64,000 bases of DNA from JAFGVL01 sp963663245. Lineage in GTDB: Bacteria; Bacteroidota; Bacteroidia; Bacteroidales; Paludibacteraceae. Below are positions 8,771 through 18,500 of this stretch, piece by piece (positions within the stretch are counted from its first letter, which is position 1; each line of letters opens with the position of its first letter). The position numbers and the translations under genes are program-made. A model generated the notes under the pieces. It had not been told where the DNA came from. It saw only the letters and a list, made by a program, of their open reading frames with translations, and ran no database searches. The DNA lies in contig OY760143.1 of assembly GCA_963663245.1 (NCBI GenBank), forward strand, positions 1 to 64,000. The letters are read 5' to 3'.

Positions 8771-8926
8771 ATGAAAAGAACATTTCAACCATCCAACAGG
8801 AAAAGAAAAAACAAACACGGTTTTCGTGAAAGAATGTCAAGTGCAAACGGTCGTAGAACATTAGCTAACCGTAGAGCAAAAGGCAGAGCGAAACTAAGTG
8901 TTTCATCAGAAGTTAAAGGGAAATAA
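8771..8926 (+). CDS. rpmH: 50S ribosomal protein L34
   Basis: A 51-residue, very basic protein with the L34 signature MKRTFQPSNRKRKNKHGFRE followed by RMSSANGRRTLANRRAKGR. It is a component of the large ribosomal subunit. It is slightly longer than E. coli L34 (46), with the SEVKGK-type tail usual in Bacteroidota. It is monocistronic here, with its own promoter, and the stop codon is embedded in the terminator stem. Confidence 0.97.
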   Translation: MKRTFQPSNRKRKNKHGFRERMSSANGRRTLANRRAKGRAKLSVSSEVKGK

Positions 8927-8945
8927 TTTATTTCCCTTTTTTTTA
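8915..8945 (+). terminator. rpmH terminator containing the stop codon
   Basis: AAAGGGAAATAA pairs with TTATTTCCCTTT across a very short loop, followed by a T-run. The rpmH stop codon lies in the left arm. Confidence 0.75.
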
Positions 8946-8947
8946 TT

Positions 8948-9364
8948 TTACATATCCCAAGAGATAAATCTACCTTCAGTACTTTCTTCCATTTCTACCT
9001 TCACGCAACCTTCAGGCAATAAAGATTCAATTTTCTCAGGCCACTCAATAAAACAGTGAGCTCCACTATAAATATAATCCTCATATCCAAAATCAAATGC
9101 TTCCTCAAGAGAATTAATCCGGTAAAAATCGAAGTGAAAAAGTTGTTCTTTTTTTGCACCTAGATATTCATTTATTATTGCAAAAGTAGGACTATTAATT
9201 TCATCTTGCACTCCAAAAACATCGCATAAAGACTTAATAAAGGTTGTTTTACCAACTCCCATAGATCCATAAAATGCAAACACTCTATTTTCTCCCATTG
9301 CATTGTAAAATGCTTGAGCAACTTCATGCAATTGAGAAATTGATGTAATATTATATTTAGTCAT
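8948..9364 (-). CDS. tsaE: tRNA threonylcarbamoyladenosine biosynthesis ATPase TsaE
   Basis: The P-loop ATPase that works with TsaB/TsaD to install t6A37 on ANN-decoding tRNAs. Walker A is GSMGVGKTTFIKSL at about 34-47, followed by the family SPTFAIINEY and FDFYRINSLEEAFDFGYEDY. It has 138 residues with the start at 9364. The ATG at 9376 lies in the -7 box and is rejected. Its promoter region is shared divergently with efp. Confidence 0.93.
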   Translation of the reverse strand: MTKYNITSISQLHEVAQAFYNAMGENRVFAFYGSMGVGKTTFIKSLCDVFGVQDEINSPTFAIINEYLGAKKEQLFHFDFYRINSLEEAFDFGYEDYIYSGAHCFIEWPEKIESLLPEGCVKVEMEESTEGRFISWDM

Positions 9365-9373
9365 AAGCTTGCA

Positions 9374-9381
9374 CAAAGGTA
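9374..9381 (-). promoter_or_regulatory. Bacteroidota -7 box for tsaE
   Basis: TACCTTTG on the minus strand, about 10 nt before the start at 9364, implying a leaderless or nearly leaderless mRNA. It overlaps the alternative ATG at 9376. Confidence 0.6.
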
Positions 9382-9395
9382 TAAAAAAGAAAATT

Positions 9396-9425
9396 TTTGA
9401 TTGTTAGCTATTTACATTATTTTTG
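9396..9425 (+). promoter_or_regulatory. Promoter of efp
   Basis: TTTG at 9396-9399, 18-nt spacer, TATTTTTG at 9418-9425. The predicted RNA start is about 30 nt before the ATG at 9461. Confidence 0.7.
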
Positions 9426-9460
9426 CAAACTCAAAAGAACTAATAAACAAATATATACTT

Positions 9461-10024
9461 ATGGCTACAACAGCAGATATTAAAAATGGCATGTGTCTAG
9501 ATATTGACGGACAGTTTTACTTTATTGTTGAATTTTTACATGTAAAACCAGGTAAAGGTCCAGCATTCGTACGCACGAAATTAAAAAATGTAATGACTGG
9601 TCGTGTAACAGACAAAACATTTAATTCAGGGATTCGTATAGAGGAAGTACGTATTGAAAGACGCCCACATCAATATTTATTTTTAGATGATATGGGATAT
9701 AACTTCATGAACAATGAAACATTCGAGCAGATTCCAATCAAAAAAGAATTAATTAATGGCGTTGATTTTTTAAAAGAAGGAGACTCTATTGAAATTGTTT
9801 TTCATGCAGAATCAGAAACGCCTTTATATGCTGACCTTCCTGCTCACGTAGTATTAGAAATAACATATACTGAACCTGGAATAAAAGGAGACACTTCTAC
9901 TAACTCTTTAAAACCAGCAACTGTAGAAACAGAAGCAACAGTAAGAGTTCCTTTATTTATTAATACAGGTGATAAAATTAAAATAGATACTCGTAACGGG
10001 TCGTATGTTGAAAGAGTAAAATAA
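9461..10024 (+). CDS. efp: Translation elongation factor P
   Basis: A 187-residue EF-P with three beta domains, which binds between the P and E sites and rescues ribosomes stalled on polyproline. The domain-I loop VKPGKGPAF puts a lysine at position 32, the site that is modified in many lineages. The C-terminal signature GDKIKIDTRNGSYVERVK is intact. Upstream in-frame codons back to 9401 lie in the promoter, so MATTADIKNG at 9461 is the start. No EpmA/EpmB-type modification gene is seen nearby. Confidence 0.96.
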   Translation: MATTADIKNGMCLDIDGQFYFIVEFLHVKPGKGPAFVRTKLKNVMTGRVTDKTFNSGIRIEEVRIERRPHQYLFLDDMGYNFMNNETFEQIPIKKELINGVDFLKEGDSIEIVFHAESETPLYADLPAHVVLEITYTEPGIKGDTSTNSLKPATVETEATVRVPLFINTGDKIKIDTRNGSYVERVK

Positions 10025-10043
10025 ATAGAACATTATATTTTTC

Positions 10044-10070
10044 AGAGGCTATCTAAAAAAGATAGCCTCT
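10044..10070 (+). terminator. Hairpin after efp
   Basis: A perfect 10-bp stem AGAGGCTATC/GATAGCCTCT with a 7-nt A-rich loop. The following bases are not a strong T-run, so termination may be partial, leaving read-through into the DksA-like gene. Confidence 0.5.
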
Positions 10071-10089
10071 ATTTGTAATATTAAATTTA

Positions 10090-10407
10090 ATGGATAATCT
10101 ACAAAAAAAGTTACTGGATGAAATATCCAAAACAGAGAAATTGATAGAAGAATACAGAGATATTACAAAGCCTATTTCTCCAGATTGTGCTATTGGCAGA
10201 ATTTCTAGAATGGATGCTATTAATAATAAAAGTGTGACAGAAGCTGCATTGCGTCAAACAGAAAAGAAATTACAAGGCCTGCAACGTGTTCTATCCATGT
10301 ACGGCACAGATAAATTTGGCAAGTGTATAAGATGTAAAGCTGAAATACCAATCGAAAGAATCCTTTTTCGTCCGGAGAGTCTACACTGTATTAACTGTGC
10401 GAAATAA
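10090..10407 (+). CDS. TraR/DksA-type zinc finger protein
   Basis: A 105-residue protein with a helical N-terminal half (probable coiled coil) and a C-terminal C4 zinc finger: CIRCKAEIPIERILFRPESL followed by HCINCAK. This is the DksA/TraR fold, in which the coiled coil enters the RNA polymerase secondary channel; a similar regulatory role is likely but not shown. It is shorter than E. coli DksA (151). The stop codon directly abuts the ATG of the following MFS gene. Confidence 0.8.
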   Translation: MDNLQKKLLDEISKTEKLIEEYRDITKPISPDCAIGRISRMDAINNKSVTEAALRQTEKKLQGLQRVLSMYGTDKFGKCIRCKAEIPIERILFRPESLHCINCAK

Positions 10408-11583
10408 ATGAAAAACTGGTTACATTTTCTCAATAAGAACAAACGAATATTAAACTTTGGATTTTTATTTAGTTTTTTTTCGTTATTTGGTCAGACCTAC
10501 TTTATTTCTTTCTTTAAGAAATCTTGGACTGAAGCATTTAATATTTCAGAACTCACCATTGGCTCAATATTTACAGTTGCAACCATAATTGCGGCAGCAC
10601 TACTATCAATAACAGGAAAATACATAGACAGGCTACCCCTTAAAAAATATAGTTTAATTATACTGTCTACCCTTGTACTCTCAGCTATTCTTTTATCTCA
10701 AGCTTACTCAATAATTGTATTCTGCATAGGACTTTTATTGGTTAGGTGGTTAGGACAGGGCATGATGACACATACCTCATCTACAGCAACTGCAAAATAT
10801 TTTAATAAAGACAAAGGAAAAGCACTTGGAATAACAGCACTTGGAAATACGTTTGCCCAATTTATTATCCCCTCTATTCTTCTATTTCTAATAATATCCG
10901 TAGGATGGAGATTCAGTTTAATATATACAGCCTTAGCTGCTGTAGTAATAGTTTTACCTTCTATCTTGCTTTTAAAAAACACAACTAGTAATGAAAGTAC
11001 AACTAGTAATGAAATTGTGAAGAAAGATAATAGCTTTCTTAAAACAGCGAAATTTTGGATTATAGCACTAAATGCTGTAATGATTCCGTTTATATGTACG
11101 GTTATCTTTTTTTATCAATTCACACTAGGAGAAATAAATGGGTGGGATTATAAATGGGTAGCCTTTTCTTTTTCAATATATCCTATTTTTAGTGCAATTT
11201 CTTTACTGCTTTCAGGACACTTAATTGATCGTTTTTCTGGACTTAAACTGTTCCCTTTATATCTAACCCCAACCATTATTGCTTTAATATTAGTAGGGAT
11301 AACTAATAACAAATATATATTACCAATTTTTTATGCTTTACTTGGCATTTCCTTTGGATTAGGAAACACTATTAAAACAGCTGTTCAAGTTGAAATATAT
11401 GGGCAAAAAAACTTAGGAGAAATTGCTAGCTATTTCAGCACAATACTTGTTTTAAGCACTGCTCTTGGACCAGCAATATATGGCTTTTTCTTAGACCAAG
11501 AATACTCTACAAGCTCAATCATGTTTGGAACAGCCATATTTGTCTTAATTGTTGCCCTAATTAGTTTCAAAGTAAAAGAATAG
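10408..11583 (+). CDS. MFS transporter
   Basis: A 391-residue, 12-helix-type major facilitator superfamily permease. Hydrophobic segments run throughout, and the family loop between helices 2 and 3 is recognisable as GKYIDRLPLKKY, with the matching GHLIDRFSGLKL in the second half. This is typical of oxalate/formate- or monocarboxylate-like MFS members, but the substrate is not predictable. It begins with no gap after the zinc finger gene. Confidence 0.85.
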   Translation: MKNWLHFLNKNKRILNFGFLFSFFSLFGQTYFISFFKKSWTEAFNISELTIGSIFTVATIIAAALLSITGKYIDRLPLKKYSLIILSTLVLSAILLSQAYSIIVFCIGLLLVRWLGQGMMTHTSSTATAKYFNKDKGKALGITALGNTFAQFIIPSILLFLIISVGWRFSLIYTALAAVVIVLPSILLLKNTTSNESTTSNEIVKKDNSFLKTAKFWIIALNAVMIPFICTVIFFYQFTLGEINGWDYKWVAFSFSIYPIFSAISLLLSGHLIDRFSGLKLFPLYLTPTIIALILVGITNNKYILPIFYALLGISFGLGNTIKTAVQVEIYGQKNLGEIASYFSTILVLSTALGPAIYGFFLDQEYSTSSIMFGTAIFVLIVALISFKVKE

Positions 11584-11584
11584 C

Positions 11585-11935
11585 TTAATCCACAAGGCTT
11601 TCTTTAATTTTCTTTGTTAACGATTGATAAACTAATTCATACGAATGATCTATCCAGCCTTTTACTTTTTGCTCGTTAACACTACCATCCATTGCCACCT
11701 GATTCCAATGCTTCTTATTAAAATGCCAAGCAGGTTCAACAGCAGTATATTTCTCTCTTAAATCAATAGCTAACTCGGGGTTACACTTAATCGAAATAGA
11801 AGGGGCTCTATCTAAACCAACAAGCGCAAACATTTTACCTCCTACTTTAAATACTAGTGTTATATCATCAAAAGGGAAATGCTCAGTCACGTATGGTTTT
11901 GAGAGGCAATATTCTCTTAATGTTTCATGATTCAT
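11585..11935 (-). CDS. MmcQ/YjbR family protein
   Basis: A 116-residue member of the YjbR/MmcQ family (CyaY-like fold, double-wing DNA-binding relatives). Typical features are the N-terminal LREYCLSKPYVTEHFPFDD, KVGGKMFALVGL, SIKCNPELAIDLRE and the C-terminal WIDHSYELVYQSLTKK. The molecular function is not established for the family. It follows yraN on the same strand with 6 nt between them. Confidence 0.88.
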   Translation of the reverse strand: MNHETLREYCLSKPYVTEHFPFDDITLVFKVGGKMFALVGLDRAPSISIKCNPELAIDLREKYTAVEPAWHFNKKHWNQVAMDGSVNEQKVKGWIDHSYELVYQSLTKKIKESLVD

Positions 11936-11941
11936 AATGCA

Positions 11942-12316
11942 TTAATTAATTGGAGGCAAAAATGCATCTTCAATATGCTCTATCAAAAAGCCCCCTTGTT
12001 TATTCGGTAAAACCGAAATAATATCAAACCTTGTATCAATTAAACTATCAAAGGTAAAAATATAATCGTGTGTAGCCTTTACTATTCGTCTAATTTTTGC
12101 TGCTGTAATTGCATCTTTAGGATGTTCGAATGAATCTGTTGAACGAGACTTCACCTCTACAATGACAAGAACATTATCTTTCTTAGCAACAATATCAAGT
12201 TCATTTTTGCTTTTATCAGGCACCCAATTTGTATGGAGCACCTCATAACCATTTTTTTGAAGGTGCTTTCTAGCTAGCTCTTCCCCTTTTTTACCTAATT
12301 CATTGTGTTCTGCCAT
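11942..12316 (-). CDS. YraN family protein (UPF0102, endonuclease-like fold)
   Basis: A 124-residue protein with the UPF0102 signature GKKGEELARKHLQKNGYEVL and a restriction-endonuclease-like active site pattern ELDIVAKKDNVLVIVEVKSRS (D, then ExK). It probably acts on or near nucleic acids, but no activity is firmly assigned to the family. It is the first gene of a two-gene minus-strand unit with the YjbR protein. Confidence 0.9.
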   Translation of the reverse strand: MAEHNELGKKGEELARKHLQKNGYEVLHTNWVPDKSKNELDIVAKKDNVLVIVEVKSRSTDSFEHPKDAITAAKIRRIVKATHDYIFTFDSLIDTRFDIISVLPNKQGGFLIEHIEDAFLPPIN

Positions 12317-12447
12317 CTTCTAAGAAACTATTTGTAGGGAGTAAATATAATACTATATAGTACAATATTAAAAATTATAGATGAAGAATCTTATGTATCT
12401 ACACTTACGAAAGAGATTAAATTAAAAAAAATAGCTATTTTTACCAC

Positions 12448-13227
12448 ATGCAAGAACGACATTTCAAACGCGAGAAGTATTTTGAAGAACAAATTTTCAC
12501 CACAGAGAAATATGTAATACCATTTATTGGAGATGACTTTTTCAGCAAAAACAAATTAAACGTACTTGAAATCGGCTCTGGAGAAGGAGGTAATATGAAA
12601 CCTTTTTTAGACAAAGGATACAAAGTTACCGGTGTAGAGTTAGAAGCTATTAAAAATGAATGGGCTACTGATTTCTTTTCCTACCACCCAAACAAAAATA
12701 ACCTTACTCTTATTTGCGACGACATTTACAATTTCAAAAAAGAAGCTATTTACGACCTCATTATCATAAGAGATGTAGTTGAACACATTCATAACCAAGA
12801 ACGTTTCATCCCATTTATTAAAGATCTGCTTTCAGAGAATGGACGCATCTTTTTTGCATTCCCCCCTTGGTATAATCCATTTGGTGGACATCAACAAGTA
12901 TGTAAAAACAAACTATTATCCATTTTACCATTTTACCATATCCTTCCAAAATCTATTTATAAAAACATACTCAGACTTGGAAAAGAAACAGATGGGACGA
13001 TTGAAGGTCTATTAGAAATAAAAGATACGGGAATTAGTATTGAACGTTTTAAAAAAATCGTTTCTGCAAGTAAATATAACATACTAAATGAAGCATATTT
13101 TCTTATCAATCCTAATTATAAAATTAAATTTGGACTAAAACCTCGTATAGCGTGGAAGATATTTTCCAAGATTCCTTATCTTCGTAACTTCTATATCACT
13201 AGTTACTATTGTGTGTTGACGAAATAA
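12448..13227 (+). CDS. Class I SAM-dependent methyltransferase
   Basis: A 259-residue Rossmann methyltransferase. Motif I is VLEIGSGEGGNMKPFLDKGY at about 31-50, motif II VTGVELE, and IIIRDVVEHIHNQERFIPFI carries the post-II and motif IV region seen in UbiG/Methyltransf_11 relatives. FFAFPPWYNPFGGHQQV marks a substrate region usual in methyltransferases near cell-surface polysaccharide genes, but no such genes are adjacent here. The substrate is unknown. Confidence 0.83.
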   Translation: MQERHFKREKYFEEQIFTTEKYVIPFIGDDFFSKNKLNVLEIGSGEGGNMKPFLDKGYKVTGVELEAIKNEWATDFFSYHPNKNNLTLICDDIYNFKKEAIYDLIIIRDVVEHIHNQERFIPFIKDLLSENGRIFFAFPPWYNPFGGHQQVCKNKLLSILPFYHILPKSIYKNILRLGKETDGTIEGLLEIKDTGISIERFKKIVSASKYNILNEAYFLINPNYKIKFGLKPRIAWKIFSKIPYLRNFYITSYYCVLTK

Positions 13228-13235
13228 TACCTCAC

Positions 13236-13445
13236 ATGAAAAAGAAAACGCCAACTGAACCGACAAAAAAACGCAATTCAACTCGTAAAAACCGTGTTGC
13301 AATTATGCTCAATGACGAAGAATTAAAAGCATTAAATCGGTTTATTGAAACGTACAATATTCAAAATAAATCACGCTTTGTTCGTGAAGCTTTGATGACA
13401 ACAATTTTGAAAAAATTTGATGAAGATCACCCTACCTTATTTTAG
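13236..13445 (+). CDS. Small ribbon-helix-helix-like protein
   Basis: A 69-residue protein with a lysine-rich N-terminal tail and then RVAIMLNDEELKALNRFIETY and NKSRFVREALMTTILKKF, the strand-helix-helix pattern of CopG/MetJ-type DNA-binding proteins. No partner toxin gene is next to it. It is followed after 9 nt by a LolD-like ATPase, and this pairing is conserved in Bacteroidota as far as I recall. A regulatory role is inference. An in-frame GTG at 13209 overlaps the methyltransferase end and is less likely. Confidence 0.65.
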   Translation: MKKKTPTEPTKKRNSTRKNRVAIMLNDEELKALNRFIETYNIQNKSRFVREALMTTILKKFDEDHPTLF

Positions 13446-13454
13446 GAAAAACAT

Positions 13455-14105
13455 ATGGTTAAAGTAACTAACATAAAAAAAAGCTTCGGAAATTTACAGG
13501 TCCTCAAAGGAGTTAACCTTGAAGTAAAACAAGGAGAAATTGTTTCTATTGTTGGCGCAAGTGGAGCAGGAAAAACTACATTACTCCAAATTATTGGCAC
13601 ATTGGATAAGGCTAATGCTGGAGAGGTAATAATTAACAGTACACAAACGAGCTCTCTAAATGGTAAGGAGTTATCAGTTTTTAGGAATAAAGAAATCGGT
13701 TTTATTTTCCAATTTCATCAACTACTACCTGAATTTACGGCCTTAGAAAATGTGATGATTCCTGCTTTAATAGGAAAAGCTAATACTAAAGAAGCTGAGA
13801 AAAAAGCAAAAGAATTACTTTCTTTTTTACAATTAGAAAACAGACTAACACACAAACCCAGTGAACTCTCTGGTGGGGAAAAACAACGTGTAGCTGTAGC
13901 TCGAGCTCTTATTAATAAACCATCTGTAATTTTAGCTGATGAGCCTTCTGGAAGTTTAGACACGCAAAACAAGGAAGAACTTCATCGTTTGTTTTTTGAA
14001 TTGCGCGACAAGCTAAACCAAACTATCATTATTGTAACACATGATAAACAACTTGCTTCATTATCTGATAGAATAATTGAAATGAAAGATGGTTTGATTA
14101 TCTAA
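13455..14105 (+). CDS. LolD-like ABC transporter ATP-binding protein
   Basis: A 216-residue ATPase of the LolD/MacB/FtsE type. Walker A is GASGAGKTTLLQ at about 35-42, the Q-loop lies in FIFQFHQLLPEFTALENVMIP, the signature is LSGGEKQRVAVARAL, Walker B is VILADEPSGSLD, and the switch histidine is in IIVTHD. It would energise lipoprotein release from the inner membrane or a MacB-like export. The cognate permease is not in the neighbourhood, so it must pair with a distant gene. Confidence 0.88.
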   Translation: MVKVTNIKKSFGNLQVLKGVNLEVKQGEIVSIVGASGAGKTTLLQIIGTLDKANAGEVIINSTQTSSLNGKELSVFRNKEIGFIFQFHQLLPEFTALENVMIPALIGKANTKEAEKKAKELLSFLQLENRLTHKPSELSGGEKQRVAVARALINKPSVILADEPSGSLDTQNKEELHRLFFELRDKLNQTIIIVTHDKQLASLSDRIIEMKDGLII

Positions 14106-14138
14106 CAATATTGCATCAAACCATGATGTTATTTTTAC

Positions 14139-14618
14139 ATGATAGACTTAGAAAAACTACAGCAACAAGCCAAACTCGCACAGCCCTCTTCTAAAGAGTT
14201 TTATAAAAAAAACAAAAAGCGACTTGCTTCCATGGACTTGATAGTGCATGATTTACATCATCGTATTTCCGAAGCAACTGACTGCTTAAGCTGTGCAAAT
14301 TGTTGTCGTTCATTAGGCCCTCGCATAACAGACAAAGACATTGAGAAGTTAGCTAAAACTCTAAGACTTAAACCACATAAAATAGTAGAAGAATATTTAC
14401 GAAAAGATGAAGATGATGACTATGTGTTTAAAACAATGCCATGTCCTTTTTTGATGCCTGACAATTATTGTATGATTTACGACTCCAGACCAAAAGCATG
14501 TAGAGAATATCCACATACTGACCGAAAAAAGTTTTTTCAGATTTTTGAACTCTCGATAAAAAACACATCTACTTGCCCTATCGTATATGAGGTAATTGAA
14601 GGACTAAAAAAGAAATAG
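14139..14618 (+). CDS. YkgJ family cysteine cluster protein
   Basis: A 159-residue protein with the YkgJ (UPF0153) cysteine pattern: CLSCANCCRSLGPRIT, then CPFLMPDNYCMIYDSRPKAC and a final CPIV. The spacing suggests binding of a zinc or iron-sulfur centre. The family function is unknown. Its stop lies 2 nt before the CPBP protease gene. Confidence 0.87.
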   Translation: MIDLEKLQQQAKLAQPSSKEFYKKNKKRLASMDLIVHDLHHRISEATDCLSCANCCRSLGPRITDKDIEKLAKTLRLKPHKIVEEYLRKDEDDDYVFKTMPCPFLMPDNYCMIYDSRPKACREYPHTDRKKFFQIFELSIKNTSTCPIVYEVIEGLKKK

Positions 14619-14620
14619 CT

Positions 14621-15505
14621 ATGCAATTAAAAGGAATCTATTCTAACAAACCATTTTGGGTTAAATGCTTTATTTTAGCCTCTTTGAACTTTTTTGGATT
14701 AATATTATGGATAAACATTGCATGGATAACAGGGGTAGATAATAATGAAATTAATTCTTTTAGAATATCTCAATTATTATTCTCTTTATTTGGACTAATC
14801 ATGCCAGCATTAGTATCTGCACATCTCTTTAAAGTCGAGGATACAAATTACCTACAAACAAATAAAGTTCCAACAAGTTTTATTATTCTATTAGCAATAT
14901 TTGCAGTTATTATTATACAGCCATTTGTAAATCTAATTACAGTTTGGAATGAACAAATTACATTCCCAGAAACATTATTTGCTCTCGAATCCAAACTTAG
15001 AGAAATGGAAGAACTAGCAACTAATCTGACAATGCAATTCTTAGAAAATTCTTCAATAAATAACCTATTTATTAACCTATTTCTTTTAGCTCTGCTTCCA
15101 GCAATATCAGAAGAGCTCTTCTTTAGAGCAACTTTACAAAAGGTTATTGGAGAGAAACTTGGACATCACATGGCTATTTGGTTTGTTGCTATTATTTTCA
15201 GCGCCTATCATTTACAGTTTTTCGGATTCTTCCCACGAATAATATTAGGCGCTTTTCTAGGGTATCTATTTTTATGGAGCAAATCAATATATTTACCTAT
15301 GATTGCACATTTCATTAACAATGCAACGCTCATTGTCTTTTATTTTTTGCATGCAAGAAAAATTATAAACTTTGATATTGACTCTATTGGAGTCGCTGAT
15401 CAATGGTGGTTAAGTGTAATAAGTATTGCCTGCTTAACACCTATTCTTTACTTGATGAATAGAAAATATCTTGATTCAAAAACTGATAGCAGCTTAAATT
15501 TATAA
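14621..15505 (+). CDS. CPBP family intramembrane glutamic endopeptidase
   Basis: A 294-residue polytopic membrane protein with the Abi/CPBP motifs: ISEELFFRATLQ (EExxxR, catalytic glutamates), SAYHLQFFGFFPRIILG (second histidine motif) and MIAHFINNATLI (HxxxN). Family members include CAAX prenyl proteases (Rce1) and bacterial proteases of unknown substrate. About seven hydrophobic segments are visible. Confidence 0.88.
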   Translation: MQLKGIYSNKPFWVKCFILASLNFFGLILWINIAWITGVDNNEINSFRISQLLFSLFGLIMPALVSAHLFKVEDTNYLQTNKVPTSFIILLAIFAVIIIQPFVNLITVWNEQITFPETLFALESKLREMEELATNLTMQFLENSSINNLFINLFLLALLPAISEELFFRATLQKVIGEKLGHHMAIWFVAIIFSAYHLQFFGFFPRIILGAFLGYLFLWSKSIYLPMIAHFINNATLIVFYFLHARKIINFDIDSIGVADQWWLSVISIACLTPILYLMNRKYLDSKTDSSLNL

Positions 15506-15545
15506 AATTCCTTCCCTGCTAGCACACATTTGCTCAAAAAAATTG

Positions 15546-15553
15546 TATTTTTG
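15546..15553 (+). promoter_or_regulatory. Bacteroidota -7 box for sprE-porX
   Basis: TATTTTTG, 40 nt before the TTG start of sprE. A TTTG at 15529-15532 is closer than the usual -33 spacing. Confidence 0.55.
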
Positions 15554-15592
15554 TCAGTTTCGTATATAAATTGATAATAAGATTATTAAGCC

Positions 15593-18500
15593 TTGAAAAG
15601 AGCAATTTCCAACATATTATTCATTTCCCTGCTAGCAATCATTTTCTGGGGTTGCTCAAACACTAAAAATACATGGTTCTCTAGAAACATGCAGGCATTA
15701 AATACAGAATATAATGTGCTATTTAATGCTATACAAAGCTACGAAGAAGGCATAAATATTATCAATAAAGCCCACACCGACGATTATTCAAAACTCATCC
15801 CTTTATATCCAATAAGTGTTCACACCAATGCTTCAGTTGCTGAACCACAAATGGATAGAGCTATAGAAAAAGTTGACAAAGCTATTAAAACTCACTCTAT
15901 TCGGAAGAAACCTAAAAAGGATCCAGATAGGATGAAAGATCCTAAATACAAAGCTTTCCTAGATCAAGAAGAATATAATTATAGAATTGATGAAACTTGG
16001 ATTCTTTTAGGGCAAGCGCAATTTCACAAAGCAGACTTTCTTGCAGCCGTTGGAACTTTCACATACATTATCAACCATTTCTCGTGGAACAAAGAATGTG
16101 TCTCTGAAGCCCGCATATGGCTAGCTAAAAGTTACATTGAAATGGATTGGCTTTATGATGCTGAAGATATTCTAATAAAGGCAAACAAAGATCAAGTACC
16201 TACAAAATTAAGCGGCTTATATTCCGCTGCAAGTAGTGATTTATTACTAAGATATAAAAAATATGAAGAGGCTATCCCTTTATTAAAGATTGCAGCTAAA
16301 CAAGAAAAAAAGAAAAACCAAAAAACACGATTTTACTATGTATTGGCCCAGTTATATCGTTTGCTTGATAATGAAGTAATGGCCAAAACATATTTTTCAA
16401 AAGTTATAAAATCAAATCCTCCAAGCGAGATGGAGTTTAATGCTCGCATAAGTCGTGCTGAAGCAGAAACTGAACAACCAGAGGAGGCTATCCGTTTTCT
16501 ACAAAAAATGTTGAAAAACAGCAAATACTCTAGCCACAAAGAAATGGTGTATTTCACTATTGGAAACATATATAAAAAACAAGAAAATTACGAAGAAGCT
16601 ACAAATAACTACAAACTTGCTATAGAAGAAAGCGACAACAACATTGTAAACAAAGTACAAATACTAATCGCTTTAGCTGACTTATATTATGATTTAAGCA
16701 ACTACTTAGAAGCTCAACCAATCTACAATGAGGCTTCAACTATAATGCCCTTAGACAACATAGAGTACGAAAGAGTTCGCTCTAGAAGCGAAATGCTTGA
16801 CAAGTTAAACCAACAACATCAAGTAGTAGTGCTACAAGACAGCCTACAAGACCTTTCTCGATTATCTGATAAAGATAAAATCACTGCTATTGAAAATCTA
16901 ATAAAGAACTTACAAAAAAAAGAAAAATTCTTAAAAGAAAAGCTTTTAGCTGAAACAACAGCACAAAATGAATCCTTCCTTTCTGGAGATGGAGGCATGG
17001 CTCTTCCAGGAGAACAATTAAACTTTAAAGGTAATGCAGATTGGTATTTCTATAACAACATGCTAAAACAAAGTGGAAAAACAGATTTCCAAAGAAAATG
17101 GGGTGCTCGAAAACTAGAAGATAATTGGCGCAGAAAAAACAAGTCTGTGTTTGGGAATAGCGATGACGACCAGAAATTCTCCAGCAGTGGAAACACCTCT
17201 CCATCTACAACACCTCAAGAAGAAGATAACTATATTGGAAAATCATTAGTAAATACAAATGTTGATTTTTACTTAAAACAAATTCCTTCATCAAACAATG
17301 AAATTGCAACTTCAAACAAACTAATTGCAGATGCATTATACACTGTTGGCATGATGTATAAAGAAGATATTGGAGACATTAAGAAAGCAAAAGAAACCTT
17401 TGATGAACTAGAAAGAAGATTTCCAAAAGATGAACGACTTGCCGATGTTTATTACAATCTATACCAAATGAACATGAAGGCAGATGACACCTCAAATGCT
17501 GAATTCTACCGAAATCAAATAATCAAAAAATTTCCTGAAAGTGCGTATGCAATAATGTTCTCTAGACCTGATTATGCTAAAAGATTGGCAGAACTAAAAT
17601 CTACTGTCGACTCAATATATCAAGCAACTTATTTTGCATATCTTGAAGATGACTTTGAAACTGTAGACAAAAATAATCAGTTAATAAAAGAGGAGTATCC
17701 CCTATCAGATCTAATGCCTAAATTCATATTCTTAAATGCATTATCAAAAGGGAAATCAAGAGAAACAGATTTATTTATTGAAGCCCTCGAGTCAATAATA
17801 TCTGAATATCCTCAGAGTGAGGTTAGTTCAATGGCAAAAGATATTCTAGCATTAACAAACCAAGGATATGAAGCTCAAGCAGGAGGATCTCACAACTCAA
17901 TCCTAAGTCGTAGAGATAGTATGTGTTTATGTCAAGATCAGGTTGCAGACACCCTAGTTTTTGAGAACAATCCCAAAGACAAATATCTACTTATAGTTGA
18001 AGCTCCAAAAAAGACTTCTTTTAATCAACTTCAATATGATGTAGCTATTTATAATTTCTCTGGATTTATGATAAAAGATTTTGATTTGGCTATAAAAAGA
18101 TTACTTACTTCAAATCTATTTGTAATTTCTTCTTTTGATGGATATCAAGAAGCCCTTTGGTATAAAAATGGCTTGTATAATGACACACATGTGCGTGATT
18201 TTATACTACTTAACGATTGTGATTTCATTATCATTTCAGCAACAAATTTTGATTTAATTAAAAAAGGAAGGTCCTTAAAAGAATACCAAGAATTCTATGA
18301 ATCTAATATAATTAAAAAGAAACAGAAAGAAAATCTTGACTTAAAAGACGAACTTATACCTACTCCATCAGAAGAAGAACTACAATCAAATGACTCAGTT
18401 ACTATAATTGACATTGACAAGCTGGAGTATGTCCCAGTGAAAAGAAATAAAGCATTTGAAAAACCAATTACCAAGAAAGACTCTATTAAAGAACCAGTTA

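Noticed and set aside
9401..9460. N-terminal extension of efp
   Set aside because: The 20 extra codons cover the -7 box, and the residues do not match EF-P, which begins at 9461.
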